Shown in pieces: positions 1 to 6,177 of a stretch of 17,557 nucleotides of DNA (position 1 is its first letter; every line of letters begins with the position of its first letter). Origin of the DNA: CAZNRY01 sp964575675 (GTDB lineage Bacteria; Eisenbacteria; RBG-16-71-46; CAIMUX01; VGJL01); contig CAZNRY010000086.1 in assembly GCA_964575675.1 (NCBI GenBank), forward strand, positions 1 through 17,557, read 5' to 3'. The position numbers and the translations under genes were made by a program. The notes beneath the pieces are model-generated. The model searched no databases and was not told the DNA's origin. It worked only from the letters and a program-made list of their open reading frames with translations.

Positions 1-7
1 GGGGGGC

Positions 8-298
8 TTAGGCCGGTGCGTCCTGGTCCAGCAGCCCCGGCTCCGTCCACCTGCGCCGTTCGAAGATCGAGCGTATCTGGGCCGCCGAGAAGAGCCCGCA
101 TTCCTCGACCAGGGCGCGGATGCTCTTCCCGCCGGCGATCGCTTCCCCGACGATCTCGGCCGCCTTCTCGTAGCCGATGAGCGGGGTGAGGACCGTCGCG
201 ATGGCGACCGATCCCTCCGCATAGGCAAGGCATCGGCCCGCGTCGGCCGCGATCCCGTCAATGCAGCGTTCGCGGAGGATGCACAGCGCATTGCCCAT
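8..298 (-). CDS. C-terminal domain of the interrupted aspartase gene, in the same frame after the TAG
   Basis: These 96 codons continue the aspartase frame: TAG at 302-304, one ATC codon, then ATG at 296-298. The product matches the family C-terminal domain, with RCIDGI, TVLTPLIGYEKAAEIV and a GKSIRALVEECGLFS segment, and ends at a natural TAA (8-10) where aspartases normally end. No further stop or frameshift is present, so the break is recent, a sequencing error, or a read-through or split-gene arrangement. Re-initiation at the ATG four bases past the stop is conceivable, but no Shine-Dalgarno precedes it. I regard it as the rest of one gene rather than an independent gene. Confidence 0.7.
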   Translation of the reverse strand: MGNALCILRERCIDGIAADAGRCLAYAEGSVAIATVLTPLIGYEKAAEIVGEAIAGGKSIRALVEECGLFSAAQIRSIFERRRWTEPGLLDQDAPA

Positions 299-301
299 GA
301 T

Positions 302-1417
302 CTACAAGGCGAAGAGGAAATCGTAGGCGATGACCGGCATCATCACGTTCAGCTCGAGTTGTCCCGCCTGGGACGCGGCGGCGACCACCGCATCGCACCC
401 GATCACCTGGAAGCAGACCATCGCGGTTGCCTCGCAGATCACAGGATTGACCTTCCCCGGCATGATCGAGGAGCCGGGCTGAACCGCCGGCAGGGCGATC
501 TCGGCCAGGCCCGTCCTGGGACCGGATGAGAGAAGCCGCAGGTCGTTCGTGATCCTCAGGAGGTCGAGGGCAAGCCCGCGCACGGAGGCCATCGCTTCGA
601 CGACCGGCGCCTGGGATTGCATCGCCTCGAAGAGATTCTCTGCCGGGCGGAGGTCCTCTCCGTAGAGACCGGCGAGCTCCCGGACAACCTGTGCGCGGCA
701 TTCGTCGCGGGTGTTCAGCCCCGTGCCGACGGCGGTTCCTCCCATGCCGATCTCACGCAGCCCGTCGCAGGCGGCTCGGATCCTGGCCGCGCCGCGCGAC
801 ACGCAGAATGCGTACGCTCCGAACTCCTGCCCGAGCCGGATCGGGGAGGCATCCTGCAGGTGGGTCCGTCCGCTCTTCACGGTTCCGTCGAACTCCTCGG
901 CCTTGGCTGCGAGCGATGCCGCGAGATCCTCCGCGCCGCGGACGACCCGGCGCATCCCCACGAGGCCCGCTAGGCGGATCGCGGTTGGAATCACGTCGTT
1001 CGTTGATTGGCCCAGGTTCACGTGGTCGTTTGGGTGGATCAAATTCTCCGCGCCGCGGTCCACGCCAAGGATCTCCCTCGCGCGCGCCGCGATGACCTCG
1101 TTTGCGTTCATGTGCATCGAAGTGCCTGCGCCCGCGTTGAATACGTCGACGACGAACTGGTCGTGCAGGGCCCCGTCGAAGACATCCCTCGCCGCGTGCT
1201 CGATCGCCTCCGCGCGTTCCCGCGAGAGAAGGGCCGAGCGCGCATTCGACCTCGCGGCGGCCAGCTTGATCGCGGCGAGGGCGCGGATGAACTCCGGATG
1301 CGCGCGCAGTCCGCTGATCGGAAAGTTCAGCAGCGCACGGGCAGTCTGCGCGCCGTAGTAGGCATCGGCCGGCACGGTCATCGAACCCATCGTATCGCGG
1401 ACCTGACGCTCCATCAT
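302..1417 (-). CDS. aspA: Aspartate ammonia-lyase (aspartase), N-terminal 371 residues, ended by in-frame TAG
   Basis: Member of the fumarase/aspartase superfamily; an aspartase would convert L-aspartate to fumarate and ammonia in the cytoplasm. Aspartase is preferred over class II fumarase because of GTAVGTGLNT, LRLLSSGPRTGL and SGRTHLQD, which follow known aspartases more closely. Visible active-site elements are AGTS (Thr about 99), QSTND (138-140), Thr-His (185-186) and the flexible loop signature GSSIMPGKVNP, with the catalytic Ser about 317 and Lys about 322. The start at 1417 is one of two tandem ATGs behind a G-rich Shine-Dalgarno (AGAGGGGGG). The frame is open further upstream, but homology begins at this start. 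A TAG at 302-304 ends the frame after ALELNVMMPVIAYDFLFAL-type sequence, yet the missing C-terminal domain continues in the same frame at 8-298. Total length across the stop is about 468 codons, normal for the family. Family assignment is firm; functionality is doubtful. Confidence 0.85.
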   Translation of the reverse strand: MMERQVRDTMGSMTVPADAYYGAQTARALLNFPISGLRAHPEFIRALAAIKLAAARSNARSALLSRERAEAIEHAARDVFDGALHDQFVVDVFNAGAGTSMHMNANEVIAARAREILGVDRGAENLIHPNDHVNLGQSTNDVIPTAIRLAGLVGMRRVVRGAEDLAASLAAKAEEFDGTVKSGRTHLQDASPIRLGQEFGAYAFCVSRGAARIRAACDGLREIGMGGTAVGTGLNTRDECRAQVVRELAGLYGEDLRPAENLFEAMQSQAPVVEAMASVRGLALDLLRITNDLRLLSSGPRTGLAEIALPAVQPGSSIMPGKVNPVICEATAMVCFQVIGCDAVVAAASQAGQLELNVMMPVIAYDFLFAL

Positions 1418-1420
1418 GGG

Positions 1421-1430
1421 ACCCCCCTCT
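1421..1430 (-). promoter_or_regulatory. Ribosome binding site of the aspartase gene
   Basis: Read on the minus strand the sequence is AGAGGGGGGT, three bases before the tandem ATG ATG at 1417-1412. Its purine-rich core and the start of family homology right after it fix the start here rather than at the upstream in-frame ATG at 1525. Confidence 0.5.
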
Positions 1431-1621
1431 GCAGCCGTCGCCGAGCGGCGTGAGCAGACCGGTCTCGCGGCCATGGCGGCGAGGATCCACATTGTAGCCG
1501 ATCGTCTCGGGGGAAGCCGCCGCATTGGGGACCGTTCGGGCGCCGCGGACGAGTGCCGTCGCCCGGACGGCAGGGGATAGGGGAGGAGGCGTCACGAGTC
1601 TTCTGCCGACGCGCCTCTGCC

Positions 1622-1671
1622 CATGCGCTGGACAGGACGGGCGCGTCGTTCTACGATCTCACCAGCGCATG
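1622..1671. repeat. 10-bp perfect inverted repeat flanking the protease promoter
   Basis: CATGCGCTGG at 1622-1631 is repeated as its exact reverse complement CCAGCGCATG at 1662-1671. The arms are 40 bp apart centre to centre. They flank the promoter-like hexamers at 1629-1657; the left arm overlaps the -35. It could be a two-site operator or an mRNA hairpin with a 30-nt loop, and the sequence alone does not decide. Confidence 0.55.
1629..1657 (+). promoter_or_regulatory. Sigma70-like promoter for the cysteine protease gene
   Basis: TGGACA (1629-1634, 5 of 6 to consensus), a 17-bp spacer, then TACGAT (1652-1657, 4 of 6). Expected transcription start is near 1664, giving a roughly 40-nt leader to the ATG at 1704. 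This argues against the earlier in-frame ATG at 1623. Recognised by eye only. Confidence 0.4.
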
Positions 1672-1703
1672 CGCGCCGGGGGCGGCGGGATGAGGTAGAC
1701 CCG

Positions 1704-3923
1704 ATGGTGCTCTTGAATCCAGATCGCGCGAGCTCCTCGCCGCACGACCGGGCGGCCGCGGTCCCGCCTCGATCCGCCGGTTTCCGCTGGGGTCGCTCCC
1801 CGAACAATTCGTCGACAAGGATCGGACCGATGTTGCTCGCGGCAGCCGGGCTCGCGATTGCGGTCCTCGCAATCGCTGCGACGGCTGCGACGACGGCGGC
1901 GGCCCCGCGGCAGGATGCCTCCACCGGCGGGATGACCCTCGAGGAAGTGCGGGAGATGATCCTGCGCAACGGCTACAGCTGGACCGCCGCGCACACCTCC
2001 GTATCGGACATCCCATGGGAGGAGTTCAAGAAACGCCTCGGGCTCCTCGTGCCCCCGGGTTTCGAGAGTCGGCGCAAGGTGGACCTCGCCCCCGGATCGG
2101 GCGGCTCGCCGTTTCGCATGGGCGAGATCCCCTCGACGTGGGATTGGCGGGAGCACGAGGGAACCACCCCCGTGAAAGACCAGGGCGAGTGCGGAAGCTG
2201 CTGGGCGTTCTGCTCGATCGCAGCGATCGAGGGGTGCGCCAGGATCAACGATCACGAGATCTACGACTTGAGCGAGCAGCAGATGTTGGACTGCAACGCC
2301 TACGGGTACGGCTGCGGCGGGGGAGAGATGTCCTCCTGCTACGAGATCTTCCAAAGCTACGGCGCGGTCTCCGAGGAAGCGATCCCCTACCACGCGAGCG
2401 ACGGCGCGCAGTGTACGCAGGAGCAGTACGAACCCCTCGCCAAGATCTCATCATGGTTCTACCTCGAGGGGTCGGTCGAATCGATCAAGGCGGCAGTCTA
2501 TGCCCACGGTCCGGTCGTCGCCGCGATGACCGTATGGCCCGACTTCCTGAGCTACGGCGGCGGATGCTACCAGCATCCGCCCGGCGGCGAGCTGAATCAC
2601 GGGATCCTGATCGTCGGGTGGAACGACGATCTCTGCGGAGGTTCGTGGATCTGCAAGAACAGCTGGAACACGGGATGGGGAGAGCAGGGGTTCTTCTACA
2701 TTCGCTACGGGAGCGCGAACATCGGGGCGCACGCCGCCGCGATCGTCCACATCCCGCGCTTGATCCTCCGCTTCGATCACACGCCCTCCGAAACGATGAC
2801 GGTTGCGGGCGCTTCCCCGGTCCTCGAGGCCGGGATCACATCCAACCTCGCGCCGATCGACCCCGATTCAGTCCTTCTGAGCTACCGCGTCGACGGCGGC
2901 GATTTCGTCGCGGTTCGCATGGAGCCTGCAGGCGAGCCCGACAGATGGCGCGCACAGATTCCGGACCTGGTCCGCCCCTCGGAGGTCGAGTACTACATCA
3001 GCGCCGTGGATGAGGCAGGGCATGCGGCCTGCCTGCCCTCCGGCGCCCCCGGCCGATGTTTCGCGTTCGATCTTGCGTTCCGGTATGACCCCTTCGAGGA
3101 CGATTCGACCGGCTGGACGGTGGGCGATCCCGGCGACAACGCGTCATCCGGGGTTTGGCAGCGTGTCGCGCCCGTCGGAACCGTTGCCCAGCCCGACAGC
3201 GATTGCACGACGCGAGGCAGCGCGTGTTGGGTGACCGGCCAGCATCTCGAGGGCGAGGAGGCGGGGTCGAACGACGTCGACGGGGGCAGGACGACCCTGT
3301 ACGGCCCGCGATATGAGCTCTACGGGGCCAGGACGGTCCGCGTGAAGTACGCGCGCTGGTACTCGAACGATCAAGGCGCCGCGCCCGGAGAGGACGAGTG
3401 GGTCGTCCAGGCGCGAAACAACTACGGCGACTGGGTCGATATCGAGAGGACGAACCAGTCCAGCAATGCGTGGACGGTTGTCGAGAGGGATCTCCTCGAG
3501 ATCTTCGGAGATGAACCCGGCGCCGTTCAGTTCCGATTCATCGCCTCGGACGAAGGACGCGGGTCGTCCGTCGAGGCGGCGATCGACGACTTCACCCTCC
3601 TCGCCGATCCCGACACGACCGTGGTCGCGTGGGCGGCGAAAGGATCGGGCTTCCTCGTCAGCCGCGCTTGGCCCAACCCGATGCGCGCGGAGACGCGGAT
3701 TCGCCTCCAGATCATGGAAGAGACCCGTGGGAGGGCGAGGATCTACGCCGCGGACGGCCGCTTGGTGGCATCGATCTTCGATGGCGCTCTCGATCGAAAG
3801 AGGCATGAGCTCGTGTGGAGCGGGCGGGACGATGAGGGACGCGCGGTCCCTTCGGGTGTCTACTACTGCCTGCTCGATCTGGGAGGGAAGCGGGTGCGGA
3901 CGCCCCTCGTTCTCGTTCGATGA
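1704..3923 (+). CDS. Secreted papain-family (C1A) cysteine protease with C-terminal FlgD/T9SS-like domain
   Basis: A 739-residue exported protease. Residues about 1-67 hold a basic n-region, a hydrophobic signal segment (AAAGLAIAVLAIAATAAT) and a probable signal-peptidase site. A short pro-region with NGYSWTAAHTSVS follows. The peptidase domain (about 140-349) has the oxyanion Gln161 and nucleophile Cys166 in QGECGSCWAF, His299 in LNHGILIVGW and Asn319 in KNSWNTGWG, so the catalytic set is complete. An Ig-like segment (about 378-438) and a jelly-roll/MAM-like domain (about 463-633) follow, then a C-terminal FlgD-like sorting domain (about 656-739: AWPNPM, VWSGRDDEGR, PSGVYYCL) ending in a basic residue. 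The start at 1704 has GAGG eight bases upstream and fits the promoter at 1629-1657. ATG 1830, with AGGA eight bases upstream, is a real alternative but would leave a signal peptide with no positive charge. Likely surface-attached or released. Confidence 0.88.
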   Translation: MVLLNPDRASSSPHDRAAAVPPRSAGFRWGRSPNNSSTRIGPMLLAAAGLAIAVLAIAATAATTAAAPRQDASTGGMTLEEVREMILRNGYSWTAAHTSVSDIPWEEFKKRLGLLVPPGFESRRKVDLAPGSGGSPFRMGEIPSTWDWREHEGTTPVKDQGECGSCWAFCSIAAIEGCARINDHEIYDLSEQQMLDCNAYGYGCGGGEMSSCYEIFQSYGAVSEEAIPYHASDGAQCTQEQYEPLAKISSWFYLEGSVESIKAAVYAHGPVVAAMTVWPDFLSYGGGCYQHPPGGELNHGILIVGWNDDLCGGSWICKNSWNTGWGEQGFFYIRYGSANIGAHAAAIVHIPRLILRFDHTPSETMTVAGASPVLEAGITSNLAPIDPDSVLLSYRVDGGDFVAVRMEPAGEPDRWRAQIPDLVRPSEVEYYISAVDEAGHAACLPSGAPGRCFAFDLAFRYDPFEDDSTGWTVGDPGDNASSGVWQRVAPVGTVAQPDSDCTTRGSACWVTGQHLEGEEAGSNDVDGGRTTLYGPRYELYGARTVRVKYARWYSNDQGAAPGEDEWVVQARNNYGDWVDIERTNQSSNAWTVVERDLLEIFGDEPGAVQFRFIASDEGRGSSVEAAIDDFTLLADPDTTVVAWAAKGSGFLVSRAWPNPMRAETRIRLQIMEETRGRARIYAADGRLVASIFDGALDRKRHELVWSGRDDEGRAVPSGVYYCLLDLGGKRVRTPLVLVR

Positions 3924-4034
3924 GGCCATATGTCCTCCCACTTCTGATTGAGCGGGTGGGTGCCTGGGTGGATCCTGAGGCGTCCTGCCGGTTCAAGGTG
4001 GAGAGCGAAGGAGGGGGGCGATGGTACGCGGGTT

Positions 4035-4496
4035 TCAGCGCGGCGCGGCGGCGGTCCATGCGCTCGAGTCTGGGGCCTCGACGAACATGTTTCCGTTCAC
4101 GTGAATGCGGATCTCAACGAACCGATCGTACGGACTGGCGACGCCGCTGATGAAGAAGACGACACTGTAGTCCCCGGGTTCGAACAGCTTCGCGACGCTG
4201 GTCTCGTTCCCCTCGCGGTCCATCTCGGTCATCGTGTGGGTCATCGAGTAATCGCTGGAATCGATGGCATCCTGGGCATACGCGGTAGCCAGCTCGGCGC
4301 CCGTCGCCGGCGTCCAGTTGATTCCTGGACCCCAGACGCCGACCGAGAGGAGATCTCCCTGGCGCTCGCCGATGTGCCGGGCGATCGCTGTGATCACGCC
4401 CGGACTCTGGGGGGTGATCTCGTCGTACGTCCGCTCGCTGCAGCCGCTCACCGAGATAGCCGCCAGAATCGCCAAGAGCGGATAGACCCTTCTCAT
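4035..4496 (-). CDS. Small predicted lipoprotein, unknown function
   Basis: A protein of about 153 residues. It begins MRRVYPLLAILAAISVSGCS: two arginines, a hydrophobic stretch and the lipobox VSGC, so it should be processed by signal peptidase II and lipid-anchored. The mature part has alternating beta-type sequence, including GDYSVVFFISGVASPYDRFVEIRIHV, which resembles an Ig-like/jelly-roll fold, but I recognise no family. The start at 4496 puts the signal peptide directly at the N-terminus. A GTG at 4520 in the same frame would add eight residues. It converges with the protease gene and diverges from the EamA transporter gene. On the minus strand TATATT (4593-4598) is a possible -10 without a recognisable -35. 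Confidence 0.7.
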   Translation of the reverse strand: MRRVYPLLAILAAISVSGCSERTYDEITPQSPGVITAIARHIGERQGDLLSVGVWGPGINWTPATGAELATAYAQDAIDSSDYSMTHTMTEMDREGNETSVAKLFEPGDYSVVFFISGVASPYDRFVEIRIHVNGNMFVEAPDSSAWTAAAPR

Positions 4497-4698
4497 GTGC
4501 GACGCGATGCCCCCATTCACCTCGGGGATCGGCTGTTCGGAGCCCGCGGATCGGGTTTCTTTTGTCGGCCGGCGGGCATCGGGGCGTGGGGGAATATACC
4601 CGCAGCCACTGACGGATATCTGCGGAAGACTCGCCTCCCACCTACCGTTATGGCCGTGACGTCCCTATCATCCCTGAACTGGGAAGGGAGGGATCGGG

Positions 4699-5574
4699 AT
4701 GGGGGAAGTCTTCGCTCTGGGGTGCGCGGTCTTCTGGGCCTTCGCGGTGATCCTGTTGAAGCGCTCGGGCGAGACCGTTTCACCCGTCGCCCTGAATCTC
4801 TTCCGCGTGACCTTCAGTCTGCCCCTGCTTTTGGCCACAGCGCTGATCGTGCGGGGGCCAGATCTCCCACCGGTCCCGCCGCGCGACTACCTGGTTCTCG
4901 TCGCGAGCGGCATTCTCGGGATCGTGATCGCCGACACGCTATTCCACAAGAGCCTGAACATGGTGGGCGCAGGGGTCACCGCGATCATCGACACCTTCTA
5001 CTCGCCGATCACGGTCCTCCTGGCGTTCCTGATGCTCAACGAGCGGATCGGCCTGCGCGACCTGGTCGGGATGTGCATGATCATGGGCGCAGTCCTCGTA
5101 TCGGCCACGCTTACCCCCCCGCCGGACCGCTCGCGCAAACATCTGGTCGAGGGGGTCGCGATCGGCATCCTCGGTCTCTGCTTTCTCGCCCTGGGAATCG
5201 TGGTCGCCAAGCCGGTCCTCGCGCGATGGCCGGTTCTCTGGGTCGCGACCGTGAGGCAGGCGGGGAGCGCCGCGGTCCTCCTCGCGTTCGCGATCGCCTC
5301 GCCGCGCAGGCGGGAATACCTCGGGGCGTTGCGGCCACGGCATGTCTGGCGTCGCATGGTCCCGGCGACTGTGCTCGGTTCCTATCTGTCGTTGATGCTC
5401 TGGATCGGGGGGATGAAGTACACGCTCGCGAGCATCGCGGCCATCCTGAACCAGTCATCGACCGTCTTCATCCTGATCCTGTCGGTCATCTTGCTCCACG
5501 AGCGGCTCACGAAGCGGAAAATCGCCGCGACCCTGCTTGCCCTTGCCGGAGTGCTCCTGGTCAGTCTCCACTAA
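4699..5574 (+). CDS. EamA/DMT-superfamily transporter
   Basis: A 291-residue inner-membrane protein built of two EamA repeats (about 3-136 and 148-290), with roughly ten hydrophobic helices, the normal size and layout of drug/metabolite transporters. Typical marks are FWAFAVILLKR in helix 1, and the repeat-end segments ITVLLAFLMLNERIGLRDLVG and STVFILILSVILLHERLTKRK, each with the conserved E-R of the family. The substrate cannot be predicted; family members export amino acids, nucleotides or other small metabolites. GGGAGGGA lies 6-12 bases before the ATG. The reading frame ends with three stops in a row, TAA TAG TGA. It diverges from the lipoprotein gene and appears to be a single-gene unit. 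Confidence 0.9.
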   Translation: MGEVFALGCAVFWAFAVILLKRSGETVSPVALNLFRVTFSLPLLLATALIVRGPDLPPVPPRDYLVLVASGILGIVIADTLFHKSLNMVGAGVTAIIDTFYSPITVLLAFLMLNERIGLRDLVGMCMIMGAVLVSATLTPPPDRSRKHLVEGVAIGILGLCFLALGIVVAKPVLARWPVLWVATVRQAGSAAVLLAFAIASPRRREYLGALRPRHVWRRMVPATVLGSYLSLMLWIGGMKYTLASIAAILNQSSTVFILILSVILLHERLTKRKIAATLLALAGVLLVSLH

Positions 5575-5593
5575 TAGTGATTTATTGTATTAG
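5571..5593. repeat. AT-rich inverted repeat at the end of the transporter gene
   Basis: CTAATA (5571-5576) and TATTAG (5588-5593) form a 6-bp inverted repeat with an 11-nt loop. It lies in a roughly 30-bp segment (5571-5600) with only 7 G/C in GC-rich surroundings, and it includes the first two of the tandem stops. It could be a weak hairpin or a protein site. Confidence 0.4.
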
Positions 5594-5630
5594 CATTACT
5601 TGTGTCCAAGGACGCTCCGGCGCTCCAGGT

Positions 5631-5646
5631 CCCGGAAGAAACCGGG
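5631..5646 (+). terminator. Possible terminator hairpin after the transporter gene
   Basis: CCCGG (5631-5635) pairs with CCGGG (5642-5646) around a 6-nt loop. Flanking GGCG and CGCC could extend the stem across a bulge on the left. No U-run follows. A weak candidate, placed between the transporter and the next promoter. Confidence 0.3.
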
Positions 5647-5665
5647 CGCCGTAAGAGTCTGCCCC

Positions 5666-5694
5666 TTGGGGGGATTCGTCCTCGTCTGTATAAT
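5666..5694 (+). promoter_or_regulatory. Sigma70-like promoter for the beta-propeller gene
   Basis: A perfect TATAAT -10 at 5689-5694 is preceded after exactly 17 bp by TTGGGG (5666-5671; TTG core). Transcription would start near 5701, giving a leader of about 70 nt before the ATG at 5770. Confidence 0.5.
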
Positions 5695-5755
5695 TGGAGC
5701 GTCGGTGTCTCAAGTTGCCGGTCCCATCCGGTGCGTCGTTTTTTCCGGCCGCAGC

Positions 5756-5761
5756 AAGGAG
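5756..5761 (+). promoter_or_regulatory. Ribosome binding site that sets the beta-propeller start
   Basis: AAGGAG lies eight bases before ATG 5770. It selects this start over the upstream in-frame ATG at 5602, which lies before the promoter, and over ATG 5833. Confidence 0.6.
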
Positions 5762-5769
5762 CAGGGCAG

Positions 5770-6177
5770 ATGGCAAGAACTCGCGCCGGAGCCGCTGTCG
5801 AAGCGCACGTCCATGCGCGCACGGGCAATCGGATGATCGCGATTCTGATCCTCGCCGCGGCCACGCTCAGCGCCCCGGCCCTCGCGGCGCCGGTTCTGGA
5901 GTGGAGCGACCTCTATGACGGGGGCGCGAACCTCAACGATCTCGCGACCGCCATCCTGACCGATCCAGAGGGGAACGTGATCATCGGCGGTGAGAGCGGG
6001 GACGGCGTCGCCGGGGTGGACTGGCTGATCCGCAAGCTCGCGCGCGAGACGCACTCGACGGTCTGGACGCGGCGCGTGCCCTTCATCGATGCGAACGACA
6101 TGGCATTGAGCGGAATGGTCTGGGACGGAAGCGGCGACATCCTGGTCGGGGGCTACTCGCGCGGCTGTGTGGGGTGA
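5770..6177 (+). CDS. Secreted beta-propeller protein, N-terminal 135 residues, ended by in-frame TGA
   Basis: Starts at 5770 behind AAGGAG. Residues 1-40 form a signal peptide: an Arg/His-containing n-region, hydrophobic MIAILILAAATLSAP, and a cleavage site after ALAA. The mature part begins the propeller repeats (LATAILTDPEGNVIIGG, SGMVWDGSGDILVGG), similar to SBBP/WD-like repeats of the form D..GN..V.G. The frame stops at TGA 6175-6177 after SRGCVG, in the middle of a blade. The rest of the protein continues in the same frame with no other defect (6178-7494), so this is the N-terminal part of one broken or recoded gene. A 95-residue mature fragment alone would not close a propeller. Confidence 0.65.
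   Translation: MARTRAGAAVEAHVHARTGNRMIAILILAAATLSAPALAAPVLEWSDLYDGGANLNDLATAILTDPEGNVIIGGESGDGVAGVDWLIRKLARETHSTVWTRRVPFIDANDMALSGMVWDGSGDILVGGYSRGCVG

Noticed and set aside
302..1417. Class II fumarase instead of aspartase
   Set aside because: GTAVGTGLNT, LRLLSSGPRTGL and AGQLELNVMMPVI match aspartases more closely; the two families are related, so biochemical proof is still lacking.
3948..5654. A 568-codon plus-strand open frame covering the lipoprotein and transporter genes
   Set aside because: It is antisense to the lipoprotein and out of frame with the EamA transporter; both of those have clear family or signal features.
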